This document shows, piece by piece, positions 34,491 to 47,867 of a stretch of DNA of 64,000 nucleotides. Made by a program: the position numbers and the translations under genes. The stretch covers positions 186,001 to 250,000 of the forward strand of contig JABCPU010000046.1 of the NCBI GenBank assembly GCA_016800925.1, in the 5' to 3' direction. The notes beneath the pieces are model-generated. The model had not been told where the DNA came from and ran no database searches. It saw only the letters and a list, made by a program, of their open reading frames with translations. This DNA comes from Suillus spraguei. Its lineage: Eukaryota > Basidiomycota > Agaricomycetes > Boletales > Suillaceae. The first letter of the stretch is position 1, and every line of letters begins with the position of its first letter.

Positions 34491-37400
34491 GATGTGGCAA
34501 ACCTTTCGTGTGCCTGACGAATAGGGTCAGGATGGGATGTCGGGTTGGTTGAAAGATGATGATGGTTGACGAGCCAAGTTTTGTGACTTACCTTTGAGAA
34601 GCAAGAAGTTGGTTAAGAACAAGCTTAACGACGATGAGCCGAGTTCGGATTCGAGATGACGGGAATTTTATATTAAAAAAGGATGAGAAAGGATGAGGAG
34701 CGGGAAAGGAGCTGCTGGGAATAGGTAGAACTTGACTAGCACAACTAAATGCTAGAGAGCTGCAAAGTTGGCAGCTTGCGCCTTCTTTAAAGATGAATGC
34801 CTACCATTTCTTTGAATTGTATGGATGGAGGGCAAAAGAAAGATCTGGTCCAGCCAGGCAGACGGAGTGCCACACGACAAACACTTTTTTTTAGTTCGCA
34901 ATTCAATTTTTCCCGTATCATCTTTCGGGGTCTCTCGTTCCGATTTACCCGATTCTTTTCACACGACCCAATCCGCTCCAATAATAATATAATAAAATAT
35001 ATAACAAATAAGAGAAATTCCAGCTAGCATCAGATGTACCCCCGCATTACCCCGCATTAATTTTCCATTTTAGTAAAAAATTGGTCCTAGCTGCTCAAAC
35101 TTGCTATCCTCAGTCATTCCGCTGGCACCGCAGTCCATCCTAGCCATCTTTGTAATATTAATGCGGTACATCATTCCCCGAACTGGAGCTCCATCTTCTT
35201 TTCTTTCTCTGGACTAGTAGCTTTCGTCTTACCCGCTTCCGAGTTCTTTCCAGTGCCCATAATCGCCTCCGCAGCGCCAACGGCTTACGGGAGTGCCCCG
35301 GGGTCTGTGAAAGCACTGCGCTGTGTAGTACTATGATCCGCCCGCATTCGCATGTAAACTCTGACCGTCACCATGCCCGTTGATCGTGGGCATATTCGCC
35401 TTCGTTATCGGAACATTTGCCAGCATGCAAATCAGGAAGTTCATCTTTGCAGTTCGGATTAATTCTTGACCGACATTCTCATTGGCTGACTGCATTACTT
35501 ACGTATAATTAACACTGCTTGTTGGAGCCCCACTATCCAGTTGGTGCCAATGGGTCCGTTGTCTCACATGCCAAGTAGCATCATCTGACTATCATCACCA
35601 CCATGACCTGCCAGGTGGCGGAACTCTGACTGGTGACCGTCAAATATTAACCCGCAGCGGCACGTCTTTCAGCCAGACGCGGCCACATAAATCGAACTAA
35701 TATAAATATATCTCGTGAGCGCCTATTCCCTGGGTACAATTGGTCAATGTTCTGAAATTCTGAGGTCAAACTTAGGCAATCTGCTTTGCCACGCCGCACA
35801 ACTGCCAAGTACCTTTATCCCATGGCCATATAGCCTGATTGGTACGAAGTACATACAGCAACTAACTCATGTTAGGCATTTTCGCATGTCCCCCCGGATC
35901 TCGTCATCTAGACGTTTACATAAAACTAATTTGTCCACCCCCGCCAACCACAGAGCTGTCATCATCTACCGCTTGGATCACAGGGAACCACCAGGAATTT
36001 AACATGCTATTACTTTGCCGGTTATTATAATCTATGGATCCGGTCATTGTTTCAAGAAATCACATTTCCGGTCCGCCAGGACCTGCCTCTCTTGTTTCCG
36101 CGATAACAGCGGTCGGATAGCTCAATAACCGATCACGACAGCGACAGGTCATCATCCAATGGTTGGTGCATCAGGGTACAACAATCAATCTGGTCCCGTA
36201 CAGCTAGTTTCGCAGCCCTATCTTGCCCCATCGAGTGGTCGAACCCCAGTGAAATTCTGGCAAACAACTCCGCTATCAATAATCGACCCGCCGCTGGCCG
36301 TACTAGTAGCATGCGTGTTTTTTGCTTGCTTGCGATAGACATATAGAACAAAACAGGATCCTATGCGTTTTTGTTTCTAATATTGACATGCGTGCCTGCA
36401 AGATTTTATAATCTAGTGCTTATCAACGTCAATACAATAAGTGAACGCCGGGAAACATAAAAAAGGAATGCAAGTCAAGGGAACAATTAAACCTTCGTGC
36501 AGGACGCTATCAAAGAGAATTTTCACAAATACATTTCCATAAAATATCTAGATATCTACGCGAGTACGCCGTGAAAGGTACAAAAGCACCATGGCCATGG
36601 AGATATGTCACTTGTCGAAATGTTGTTTTCTCAGGAACGCGTAAAGGGGTGCTAAGTAGAGCGGATATCCTGCACGCCTGATCAGGAAACTTTCCACTTC
36701 TGGTTTTGTCCCAACCTCCGATCGGTCAACACCCTTGAAAGTCGAGATCCATGCAGGCGCCTACAAGAACAGTGAGTGTTGGTGTCGTCGTGGCATCGTC
36801 GGCGATCAGCGAAGTGGAGGTTGAGTGCGGATTTAAGGGTTAAGGCCGTATGGGGAAGGAAAGGGGAAGATGGACATGGTGGAGAGGGCGTGACTGCGTC
36901 AACGAATGAATAATCGGGGCTACGTAATATGGGGAGAAGATGGGAAATGGAAGGAAGAACATGTGGAAGACGTCGGCCAGAAGCTGTGCGAATCGGGACT
37001 GGAGCAGTATGGGGAATGAAAAGGGCAAGAAGGATGTATGTGTGGAGGAATCGGCGAAAAACTGTATGGATTGAGTCTAGGGCTGTATATGGAAGGAAAC
37101 GCAAAAAAGTGGAGCAATCGACAAAAAACTGCAAACTACAATGATCGGGACTGGGACTGCATGGGGAAGGAACAGGAAGAATATGTGGAGAAATCGATGA
37201 AAAATTGTAATGATCGGGAGTGGAGCTGTATGGAGAGGGGAGGAAACAGAAGGAACAATGCATGGAGGACGTCGACGAAAAACTGATCAGGCCTAGGGCC
37301 ACATAGAGAAGGAAAGGCAGGCAACGAAGAATGTGTGAGGACGCCGATGAAAAACTATACTAGCAATCGGGACCGTTAAAGTTACCATAACCCCTTATGT

Positions 37401-38432
37401 CTCGAATCCGCGGAATGGAGGGATTAGGACTCACATGTGCACTAGAACATTGTTATGTCGATCAGTCAATCTCATTTTAAAACTGGCGGACTGTTGTCCT
37501 TAAAAAGACCGCCAATCTGAATGAGTTTGACACGCGCATCAGGGTTGTTGACTGGGTTGTGTTACCGCATCAGCAAGGAGGTTACTGATATCTGCGGCTT
37601 TACATTAATGTCGTGGACGGACCGGTGAGTTGAAACCAGCGGCTTGCGCTGAGCATGATTTGTGGCTGCCATGAATGAAGTACTTCTGACCTGTTGAGTA
37701 TTCAAGGTCCGAAGTGAAGATTTGACGACTCGAAGTTGTATAGAATAACAACTTACAATCGGTACAAGACTAGTAACTTATGTCAAGTCGTGTAAAAACA
37801 CGCTCAGAGGCTGGACCTCTGGGTTTCACTTCGGAATGATAGAATGTATTTCGTCGCAGCTCATCATGATGGCGGCCCGGGCCATCCTGAGAAGACAAAC
37901 TGACGGACCTGCCATGGTCGCTGCCTCAAAAATCTCATGGCTAAGTTATGGAACAGGAATGATTGATGAATAGGTCGTCCACTGTATCAGGTAACACATG
38001 TCGAATATAATTGAGGAAGTGCTCACTGAGATCCGAGATGCACTACCTAGGGCTTTGTGCCCACAACCAGCGTTTTATACCCTTAATGGTTTGAAGAGGC
38101 GTGGGAACCCTCGCCTCAGTGGGAGGCAAGTGGAGTAGTAAGAGAGTATACGAGGTCTAGGACAAGTACAAGGGGGACTTGAAGAGATTGAAGTCGTCTG
38201 CCAGTCGGTCGTTGTATGCCAGCCTCGTGGAAAGGCTTTTTCGTAGTTACTACTTGCATGAATTCGGTCAGTCAAGCTTGAGTCTATACTGCGGCATGTG
38301 ATGTACTTTTATGGATAGTGTGGTGCTGTGCTCGTGTGCTGCCCTAGGGCAAATACTTTCTGTACTTGCGGACATTCTAGCTTCAACTTCAACGCTGTTT
38401 CTGTCAGGCAAGCCATCCAGAAACGGCACGAT
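34491..38432. other. 3.9-kb gene-poor interval
   Basis: Includes the 5' flank of the REG1-like gene (34500-34780). Open frames in this interval are short or, at 36682-37302, made of repeat sequence. No conserved protein was seen in 34800-36650 or 37400-38400. Confidence 0.4.
36960..37370 (+). repeat. Degenerate about 74-bp tandem repeat
   Basis: The words tcggcgaaaaactg, tcgacaaaaaactg, tcgatgaaaaattg, tcgacgaaaaactg and ccgatgaaaaac recur at about 37051, 37118, 37194, 37272 and 37344, after a weaker copy at 36973. Spacing is 67-78 bp. Each is followed by a variant of gatcgggactggagctgtatggg. It explains the 206-residue open frame on the minus strand, which I do not regard as a gene. Confidence 0.65.
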
Positions 38433-41199
38433 ATGCTCGACGCTCAGGAAGACTCAGCATTAACGTCCAACCTTGATTCCCTCCACATATCTCTGAATTC
38501 ACGCCCTCCTCCTGGCTTACAGACGCCTGCCATCCCATCTGTTACTGAAGCCGAAAATCCATGGTCAGAGGAGCAGTTGAAGCTCGAATTGAAGCGTGCG
38601 CACACTCCAGATCCAACAGCGATCAACGCCGCTGCACCGTCTGTTTTCGCTGCACCGGCAGACTTAAACACCACTCTCGATCATCAAGTGCGTGTTAGCA
38701 AGGATGTTCTGACTCAGTTCGATCCTTTTACAAACGAGGATGAGCTTAATGCACACCAGGCATGGGCCAGTTTAGAAGGGCATCCACCACCACCTCGAGT
38801 TACATCGCGTTCGAGTAGCCGAGCACACTCCAGGTCTGCCTCGGGGGATATTCAACGCAATGGGCCTTCTTCCAGATCTGGCTCTCCTGCTCCACAATCG
38901 TCGACTTCTTCTGCTTTATCTGCCTTCCCGTCACTTGCTGCAATAGCTCGGACCCTCTCCATTCCTAGTGTGACGAATAGAGCGCGCCCTAGGCCCTTGT
39001 CAATTGATGTGGCCAAACCCATTGCCTCTCCCTCGCCTGCAACCATGTCCTCATTTGCACAGCAACAGTCACAGTCCGCTGCGCCATCACCTCTTTCCAA
39101 GCACATCCCTCTTCCATCTGATTTCACGACCTTGAGGACCCAAAGCGTACCGGACACCCGGTCCACGACCCCAGCTATTGCATCGCCATCAGGGTCAGAG
39201 TCTCCACGCAAGGATAAGGATGCTTCTTTCAACTTCCAGAGGTTCCTCGAGCAGATGAAGTCTAGGGGTGCGGAACCACTTGGCAAATACGTGCGATCGT
39301 GCGTCTGGTAACATCATGTGTGCTATAGGAGCTCACTTCACTGTCTTTTACTCCACAGGTTTCTCAGTAACTTTACGAAACGGACGTTTACCGTCAATGA
39401 CCAGATCAAGATAATCAATGATTTCCTGAGCGTACGCCTTTGATTATATTCGAAATTAAGACGTTAAAGTTTTATCAGTTCATTGCCACGAAAATGCGGG
39501 AAACCGATATTTGGAGAAATGCGACGGAGGAAGAATTTGACAATGCGATGGAAGGAATGGAGAAACTGGTGATGAACCGGCTTTATGAATACACATATAC
39601 GCCCTGTCTTTCTCTCCTTACTCCACCCCGACCAGTCACAGCTGATGACCTCGAACGCGATCGTGTGTTGTCTCAACGGATTGCGTTGTTTAGCTGGGTA
39701 CGACCCCAACATCTTGACATTCCTGAACTCGAATCCGACGATAACGATGGAAATGGAAACACCGGATTTTTAGAATTTGCTCAACAAGGTATGTCGTGTT
39801 CGTCCTTACCAGTTTGTCAAATTCTCAATGATGGCAGAACTTTGCAAAGTGAATCACTACAAGGCTCCACGGGATAAACTCATCTGCATTCTGAATTGCT
39901 GCAAGATTATCTTTGGTTGGCATTTTTCACTTCCCATCTCAGCGGCATCTTACATTTCTCGCATGTCATCCAGGTTTAATACGACATTTACACAAGGACG
40001 AAGGTGCAGACTCTTTTGTGCCGATACTAATTTACGTGGTCTTGAGGGCGAACCCTGAGCATTTGCTTTCGAATGTGGAGTGTGTACAGTTTTTTTCACA
40101 GTTAAACCGTTAACAAAACCTCCCGAAGGTTCATAAATCGCTTTCGAAATCCTGCGAAGCTACAGAGCGAGGCAGGTTACTATCTTTCAAGCCTCGTCAG
40201 TCTATGACTACTTTGTTGATCACTCGTGCTAATGTTTGTTTTTCAGATGGGTGCAGTACAATTCATTGAAAGTATGGATCATACCTCCCTCTCTAGTATA
40301 TCACAGGAAGAATTTGAAAGGTTTTATTTTTATAATCTGCATTCAGATCGTGATTCATGCTCAGTACTCTTGATAGAAATATAGAAGCAGCAATCCAAAC
40401 ACTCCCTCCGTCACTTCCTTCTTCACCAACCACATCCCAAGGCTCACAAACCCCGAATCAACTTCCGCGTTCATCTCCACACGCAGGAGAAGAATCTGCA
40501 CAGCCGCTCGCTCTCGCTGTCCCATCATCAGCTCAGAATCCCACGATCGGCGCAGATGCTCGGAAGTTATTGCAGAAAACTGGGGATGTGGTATCAAAAC
40601 CTCTCGGTGCCATCAGTCGTATATTTAGTGAAGCACTAGATGAGAAGATAGGCTACCTTCCCGGATCGTTCGCACCCTTTGAGCTTGGTAGAGAAGAAAG
40701 GGGGAGACATTGGTCACATCCTGACCAAGTTGCCCAGTTCGCTAGTGGTGTTCCGCACACACCGGCAGGTAGTGAGGGACTCCAGGCGCCCATGCAAACA
40801 CCTTATAAGCCCCGCGTCCGCCGTACGTCGCCTGTCCCAACCGCACCCACGCACACAGGGCAGTTGAACGGAGCCGATGAAACCCCGAGTAGACCTGGCT
40901 CTAGAGGAACACATGTACACCCTGCCCAACCACTACCTCCCCCCAACGCTATTCCACAGCACCTTCAAACACCTTCTGCAAGCCAACAAATATCTCGTAC
41001 GCCCACTCCCTCGCTCGACCTTACTGCTGTTGAAGCAGAAATCGATCACGCGCATGCACGAGCGAGTGCTGCTGCTCGTGCGACTTTAGCCCAGATTTTC
41101 CCAGGAGTGGACTCTGAGGTACGCGACTGGGTACTAGAGGCCAACGGAGGGGATTTGGGCAAGAGCATAGAAGGGCTCTTGGATATTGGAGGATCATGA
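38433..41199 (+). CDS. VPS9-domain guanine nucleotide exchange factor with CUE domain (Vps9-like)
   Basis: Vps9 activates Rab5-type GTPases (Vps21/Ypt51) on endosomes, and its CUE domain binds ubiquitin. The start is placed at MLDAQEDSALTS (38433); the frame is open from 38328 and a 5' intron acceptor may lie at about 38408. A disordered Ser/Pro region covers about 240 residues. The helical bundle starts with FNFQRFLEQMKSRGAEPL. Introns then follow after KYVRS, FLS, FAQQ, IIFG, SNVE, YYLSSL and QEEFER. The VPS9 core shows HKDEGADSFVPILIYVVLRA, PEHLLSNVE, NRFRNPAKLQSEAGYYLSSL and GAVQFIE. After another Pro-rich linker, the C-terminus FPGVDSEVRDWVLEANGGD...IEGLLDIGGS fits a CUE domain. All joins are in phase, so the gene appears intact. 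Confidence 0.88.
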
Positions 41200-43105
41200 A
41201 CAGCCTCAGAAGACGAGTCTGTGATGAGTGGGGGCTTTGACGATGTCAAGATCAAAGCTCCCAAACTAGGAACTAGACAAGAGGGTTGCGATTGGATCTT
41301 GCGGCGCGGGAAAACATATATCAGGAGCGTTTCCCCGCAATTAGTGATCGGTTCGTACCAGATTAATATCTCCCTTGGAGATGTACGGGTGTAAGACTAT
41401 TGTCAGAGCGAGAAATCTGGGCTAACACAGCTTCACACTACTATGACGGCGCATCTGTCATTCATATCCGTTCTCTTTCTTGAATTTCACTGGAAAGGCT
41501 CGGGTGTTTTGATGTGTCCTTGAATACGCAATTTATCTTATTTCCAATGATAATTTTTCTTTCATCCTGTGATCTCATTTGCGCCTGTCCTCCTTCCCCA
41601 TGGTTGGACTTGGAGATATTGACTGTCAACAGCTGCTCTCTGTAACTGAGAGTTGACCGAAGGGGCTGACAGTGCCATATCTCTTGAAGCCGTACTCGTA
41701 TTCGAACCAAAACTTCAAGTCAGACCTTAGTACTTACAAAGACTTCAAGCGAGGGTGTCGTGTTTCAGTGTTGGTGAGTACGAGTTTTATCCGTCGAAGA
41801 TTTATTTGAAATCAGTATGACATAGATACCTGCATGGCGACAGTTGGCAGGTTGTCGTTGGGCACGGGGCTCCATTCCGTTCCTTGAGTCTGCCAAGAGT
41901 ACGGGGGCGCTGCTAGGCGGCGCCAAGCCATGTCTCCCCAAAATGTTGTTGACAGCAGGCAATGACCATTGTGCCTCGAGCGTTGAGTCAATCTTCCAGG
42001 TTCCGCAGGGCGTTTTCTGCTTATTTGACGTGCATTTGATATTCGCATCGGTTTCCAAGTTTTGTGCGGATACCATCTGAGCCCTTGATATTCCCTTCTA
42101 CCTTCTGAGATAATTGGCAGTAAGAGTTTAAGAGATCATAAGGTGATTTTTACCCTTTACAGAGCTAGCTATACCAATGACTTACATATGTAGGTGGGCA
42201 TCTCTTCTCAAGGGACGCATGCAGGACTAAGATTTGTGGTTCCCCAGATTCCTATAAACACCACATGATCTCCTTTCCCGAGAGTCTGATCCGGGTTAAA
42301 TCTTAATTATAAGCCCAGGAACTTACGACAGTCACTGGATATGAGTAGCTCAGAGTACTTGATCTCGCTACACGTTCGTCGTTGTCTGGGTGGGTCATAT
42401 GCTGCTTTAATTTCCAATAAAGCAAAAAGGATCGGTATGAAGGATGGGGAACACTCCCATGAAAAATAATCGGATGTCGGTGTCTCGATCACACGACACG
42501 CCCTGACAGGACTCATGTCTGAGTCATCTCTTCAGCTGTCGTGCACTCGAACAACGAATGGACAGGAAAATCTGGTAGTGAGATCGATCTGTATGTGTCG
42601 AGGGACGTTGATCAGTACACCGTGAGTGTGCAAACATCGATGAGTCTAACAATGTTATCAAAGCCTTTCGAAGCTTCATAGCCACAACCAATGTTCGGCA
42701 CCTTTAAAGTTTTAGACTGCCATCACATGCGTCACGCGTTACGAACTTTAGACGCTCGACCTCGACAGAATGACAACGGTTACAAGCATTTACCCCACTT
42801 ATGTGGTCATACATTCCCCAGGATGATCGTACTGAAACAATCACTGTGATTGGCCTAATGTCGGATATCAGCCGCTTACTCGATCATTCATATTCTACTT
42901 ACTGGATTGGACCACTTCATATGTTCCTGGAGTTTGAGCTGGCAGAACTTTCAAAGAACCAGGGACCAAATGGTGCTAACTGCGGAGTGAAGGCGTTGTT
43001 ATATCTGTCATCACAGAGGCAACATAATGTTTATATAGCCCACATTGCATCTATTCCTTCAAATTCGAGGTCCTTTCCTACGTCGCTCCAGCTTCACCAT
43101 ATACC
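41200..43105. other. Spacer with no recognised gene
   Basis: About 1.9 kb. Minus-strand open frames at 41765-42076 and 42307-42516 could be exons of an unknown gene, but I see no domain and no convincing splice chain. The right end holds the promoter of the MFS carrier. Confidence 0.35.
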
Positions 43106-45464
43106 ATGACATTGTCTTCTTCATCACCCAGCATCTCGGAGAAAGGTGATGTGCTTCATGTCGAGGATGGCAAGGTCGCTGCCGAAGCCGGACTCTATAA
43201 CCCTCATATCGACGTGTCGGGTATCGACGAGCGTGCTTTAATGCGAAAAGTTGACTTGCGGACTTTACCGTGGTTATCTTTTCTTTATTTGCTCTGTTTC
43301 CTTGACAGAACGAGTATTGGAAATGCAAAGGTGAGCATGCATCGATTGTAGCATCGATTGTAGCATCGCTCACACGAGTTCTGATCCCTTCGTAGTTGTA
43401 TAACATGGAAGCAGAATTAGGAATAACTGATTCTCAGTATTTAATTTGCCTGACGATTTTCTTCACATCCTACGCAATATTCGAGGTGAGTGTGAACTTG
43501 AGACCAATAGACCCAAGTTGACCTTGTACCTGGTAGGTACCCTCAAACATCGTCTTGAAGCGTCTAAAACCATCCGTATGGCTTTCACTGCTCATGGTTC
43601 TTTGGGGTATCATGATGGTCTGTATTTTCAACACTATTCTCTATTCTAGTCACACTAATCCTGTGTCCTCTACAGACGGTGCAAGGCCTAGTGCACAACT
43701 ACAGCGGCCTACTAGGTTGGTACAGCGCTCAGTGATTTTCGGATACAACTGATTTTTTCACTCAAACAGTCATGAGATGGATGCTCGGTGCCTTCGAGGC
43801 TGGACTTTTCCCTGGAGTCACTTACTATCTTTCATGGTAAGCGCGACTGATGCTCTATGTGCAAAATTATTTAACCCGATGGCTGTGCAGCTGGTATAAG
43901 CGTTCAGAATTTGGTATTCGCGCTGCCATATTCTTCTCGGCTGCGACTATTTCCGGTGCATTCGGTGGCCTCCTCGCCGTATGTGCCAAATACAGCCAGC
44001 AGTCCTCCTACTAATTTTTGTGTTATGCAGGTCGCCATCGCCAAGATGAATGGGATTGGTGGAAAGCCTGCCTGGTCATGGATCTTTATCATCGAAGGCC
44101 TTATTACAATCGCGGCAGGTGCTGTCTCTTACTGGATTATCGTTGACTTCCCGGACACCGCAACATTCCTTACCGAGGCCGAGCGGACAGTTGTTATTCG
44201 CCGCCTGCAGGGTGACGCCCAGTTCAGTGCTGCTGGGGAGAAGATGCAGTGGCGACACATCAGAAAGGCATTGACCGAATGGAAAACCTATATTGCCAGC
44301 AAGTTCACCTGATACGTAACTTACCTCCGCTAACAACCCGTCTTAGTGATCGTCTATGCCGGAATTGACATGCCTTTGTATGCATTCGCACTGTTCTTGC
44401 CAAGTATCATTAAGCACGTGAGTCCATGGTTTTGCGTTACGTCTTCGTGAATTGCGTGTGCTAACTCTGTGAAACAGCTCGGTAAGCTTTCACACTAAGA
44501 CGTGACATTCATTTCAGCGACTAATTGTCCCCAGGATATTCTGCGACTAGAGCGAATCTACTGACCGTCCCTGTTTATGCGCTCGCTTGCATATCTACTT
44601 GCCTCGTCGGCTTCCTCGCTGACCGGTACGGCAACCGTGGAATGTATAACATGTGCGTTTGCATTCGCTACACCGCGGCTCCACTACTTACCACTATTTT
44701 TGTTTCTAGCATTCTGCTTTCCATCGGTAAGCTTGTATGGCGTGCCCTCATAATAATAATGTTGCTCACGCTATCTGGGATATGTACAGCTGCTGTGGGA
44801 TACATCATCTTGATCGTCTCCCGTAACGCCGCATTGTCGTACTTTGCGGTATTTCTGGCTGCTTCGTGAGTCAGTTCTACGACACAATTTATCCAAACCT
44901 GACGAACTATAATGTAGCGGCATTTACCCTTGTATTCGTGAGTTGTGCTCTTTCTGATGTTTCCGTAATATTAATGCTAATCACCGCTGATCCCGCAGCA
45001 AACACGGTGTAAGTGTGATCCACCAATGATTTGTTCGCTGCTGATAGATCGGAAATAGTGCCTGGATGTCTAATAATTCGGAGGGAACATATAAGCGTAG
45101 CGTCGCTCTTGCGATGGTTATCAGCTGGTGGGTTGTTTTAGGGTATGAGTGATCCGCGATTGACAACCAATCCAGGGGCAACTTGCAGGGCGCCGTCAGT
45201 TCCAACGTCTATCGTGCAAACCAGACGCCTTGGTACCCATTAGGTCATGAACTTGTGCTAATGTACATCGGAACTGGTCTTATCGCTACGATCACGTTCA
45301 GGTTCCTCTTAAAGCGGGAGAACGCTCGTCGGGACCGCGGGGAGAGAGATGAGATCATCGAGGGACGCGAGGGAGGCTTTGAAGTCAATGGTCGGTTCGC
45401 GAGCGTTGAAGATGCCAAGAGAGAGAAGGGAGACGAATGGAGTGGATATAGATACACTCTATGA
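43106..45464 (+). CDS. MFS transporter, anion:cation symporter (Dal5/allantoate permease) family
   Basis: Plasma-membrane carriers of this family import small organic anions such as allantoate, nicotinate or pantothenate. A 67-residue hydrophilic N-terminus leads to DLRTLPWLSFLYLLCFLDRT (TM1 with the family's LDR motif). Then come LYNMEAELGITDSQYLICL, VPSNIVLKRLKPSVWL, RWMLGAFEAGLFPGVTYYLS with CWYKRSEFGIRAAIFFSAA, GGKPAWSWIFIIEGLITIA, DFPDTATFLTEAER, GFLADRYGNRG, WMSNNSEGTYKRSVALAMVI and GNLQGAVSSNVYR. About eleven short introns (for example after IGNAK, AIFE and YYLS) join these in phase. The tail is charged and cytoplasmic. About 12 TM segments and all family motifs are kept, so it looks functional. 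The substrate is not known. Confidence 0.9.
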
Positions 45465-45597
45465 AAACTGTGGTTCGATGTGAACGGTTTAGTTTTTTTT
45501 TCACTTAACTCGATGAACCTTACGATTTTATGACTGGATGTAACAATAAATCAAATTCTGTGACTTTAGAACGTTCTATCATCCTAATAGGCGCCAA

Positions 45598-46360
45598 TTA
45601 GGTTCTGCGCTCGACCTTCCAGAATTCAGCGGCGTTACCCTGGTAAACCGCTGAATATTTCTGAAGAGTGGAGTTTGGGATCATGAAGGAACGCAGTGAG
45701 GAGGGGACCCCAGCGTCGCTCGTGGTGGTACCGACTACATCAGATGCGATAATACACAAGTGTCTTGTAGGAAAGGGTTGGTGTTGCATAGTTTGACAGA
45801 CATATGTGGAGTGCCAGTGGATTGTGGCAGCCTTCGTGGACAGCCATCGAATAGAAGTCGGTCACCCGTGATAGGCAAACCGAACAGAAATAACAAAATA
45901 GTTCCTACCTCAGCGTCAATCAAGTAATTAAATTCCTCAAAACCGACGTACTCCAATAATATACTCATCAATATGCCCACCGAGCGGTGATACCGTGTAA
46001 ATCCCAAGCATCTATGATTGATTCATTGAAGAAGCCTAACAGCACATCATGTGAAAGAGTAAAATACTTACATGCTTGAAATCTCCATCGGAAGCGCTCG
46101 AGCCTCGGAGAGAGGCTTCCATAGTTCGAGAAACTGCAAAGTTCGGATCTACCCACGATAAGCTCGTGGTATCATGTGTAGTGCAATGAACACGGACGCT
46201 CAAAGGACATGAGTGACGAGATCGAAGCCCAGGATCTGAAGTGGTGTTGTACGACTCGTACGAGGTCCACGTACACAGTTATGCAATAGCGCCGGCCGGG
46301 AATTGTATCACAGAATGTTATTGCGAGAACCTGAGGGAAATGACCATGAGGATTTAGCAT
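45598..46360 (-). CDS. Possible multi-exon hypothetical protein
   Basis: Minus-strand open frames at 46360-46172, 46156-45968, 46007-45735 and 45789-45598 could be successive exons. The last ends SFMIPNSTLQKYSAVYQGN then AAEFWKVERRT, which reads like a real protein C-terminus. Resemblance to the leucine-rich F-box-like proteins common in agaricomycetes is only an impression. No domain is clear and I did not resolve the introns. Confidence 0.25.
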
Positions 46361-46700
46361 GAGACCGCATAGAGCCGCTTTCCAGACTTCATCACCGGGT
46401 GCCGAAAGTAACGGGAACTATTCGAAAAAGGAGAACGGCACTATAACTGATCCGTCAAGTGGAGGGTTTCTTGATCTTCGAGAATTGGAACATTCGATGG
46501 TAAGCTTCGGCGGCAGTACATAGTTACCGTCAATGAAAAGATCGTACCTGCCCTAAACTTTATACGGGTCATCATGAACCTATAATTGAAGCCTAGAAAG
46601 GATAAGTACAGCGCAAGTTGAACTTACTCTCCCATCATCCTTCCTGTATACCCTCTTTCCCCAAAATTACTTTCATCTCTACTTGTTTATAGTATCAAAA

Positions 46701-47546
46701 ATGGGTCGCCCTCTTTACTCCAAAGCTTTCCAGACGAGGCCTATCATCAGAGAGCCAGAATCTCCTGTTCCATACCAAAAATGGTCATATATCAATGCTT
46801 TCGACCCAGACTCTGACGAGTTCTTTGAAAACGATCAGGCAGTTTACGAGGCCTTCGTTGACCACATGCCTGTAGAACACTCGGATGACGAGGAAGAGAT
46901 GGAAGAAGACAGAGAGGCCGTAGTCATCAGACTAGACCTGACCGGCGAGGGTAGTCTCCTTGACCGTGACAGTCCAATGGCTGTTGGTGGTGATAGCCTA
47001 GCCCAGTACATTGCTCAGGCCTACCGAAGGCAGACAGAGGTCGAAACACCCATCCGTGTTCATCTCGCAGTTCATGACACCCATGGCGAAATTCAGAGTG
47101 ACGCGCCCGTGTCGCGTGAACCAGTGGAGATTGATTCTTCGCGGGATATCATACCATCATTTGACGCACCTCCACAACCAGTATCTGCTGCGCAGCCGCA
47201 TAATATCTTCAATCGTGCGCATCATGAACTTCGAGGTGAACTCCCCCTTCCAACCCCCAGTGCACCCATCCCTGTTCCAGGCACAAACACTCAGCACTCT
47301 TCATCTGGTGAAGGTTTATCTTTCTCCTCGTTCTACCACCAGCATCTATCGTCGACACCGCCGCGACGTCATACACCCTTTTCTCGTTTTTCACCATCAC
47401 CGCCTCCTACAGTTTCACCGCGTATTTATACTTGGGCCCCTCATCGCCAGACATATTCACCGAGTCCTCTCCCTAACAATAACGCACGCATGTCTCATGC
47501 TCATATTTCCCCTGCACTCGTCCGTGTCCGAGATGTTGTGGCTTAA
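46701..47546 (+). CDS. Hypothetical single-exon protein, 281 aa, disordered
   Basis: No known domain. One open frame starts MGRPLYSKAFQTRPIIREPE; the ATG follows a pyrimidine-rich tract (46620-46680) typical of fungal transcription starts. An acidic region (SDDEEEMEEDREAVVIRLDL) is followed by Pro/Ser-rich sequence with SPSPPPTVSPRIYTWAP and ends SPALVRVRDVVA. No signal peptide or membrane span. The frame is long for the local base composition and the start context is good, but no homologue comes to mind. Confidence 0.55.
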   Translation: MGRPLYSKAFQTRPIIREPESPVPYQKWSYINAFDPDSDEFFENDQAVYEAFVDHMPVEHSDDEEEMEEDREAVVIRLDLTGEGSLLDRDSPMAVGGDSLAQYIAQAYRRQTEVETPIRVHLAVHDTHGEIQSDAPVSREPVEIDSSRDIIPSFDAPPQPVSAAQPHNIFNRAHHELRGELPLPTPSAPIPVPGTNTQHSSSGEGLSFSSFYHQHLSSTPPRRHTPFSRFSPSPPPTVSPRIYTWAPHRQTYSPSPLPNNNARMSHAHISPALVRVRDVVA

Positions 47547-47867
47547 CTCGTAAATCATCGCGCTCTCCCAATTTCTTGATACATAGCGTCTTCCTTTCTT
47601 TCATTTTGACTGGTCATTTCAAGGGATTTGCGGCACACAATCTTTATCCTGCTTCATACACTCAGCTAATCCATTACTTATGCACTATTACAATGGCCAT
47701 AAATGACCCACGCGTGTCATTTGCTCTACTATCTTGTGCTTTTTATAGTCGTTGTTTAGCGGATTCGTATAGATTAGAACTGATGCTCTGAATTCATCCG
47801 CTCTCAACATTGTTCATATCATGTATTATGATCAAACGTTTGTATCTACTTACGGTGTACAATAAGA

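Noticed and set aside
36682..37302. 206-codon minus-strand frame
   Set aside because: It lies on the degenerate 74-bp tandem repeat, has a compositionally biased product and no domain.
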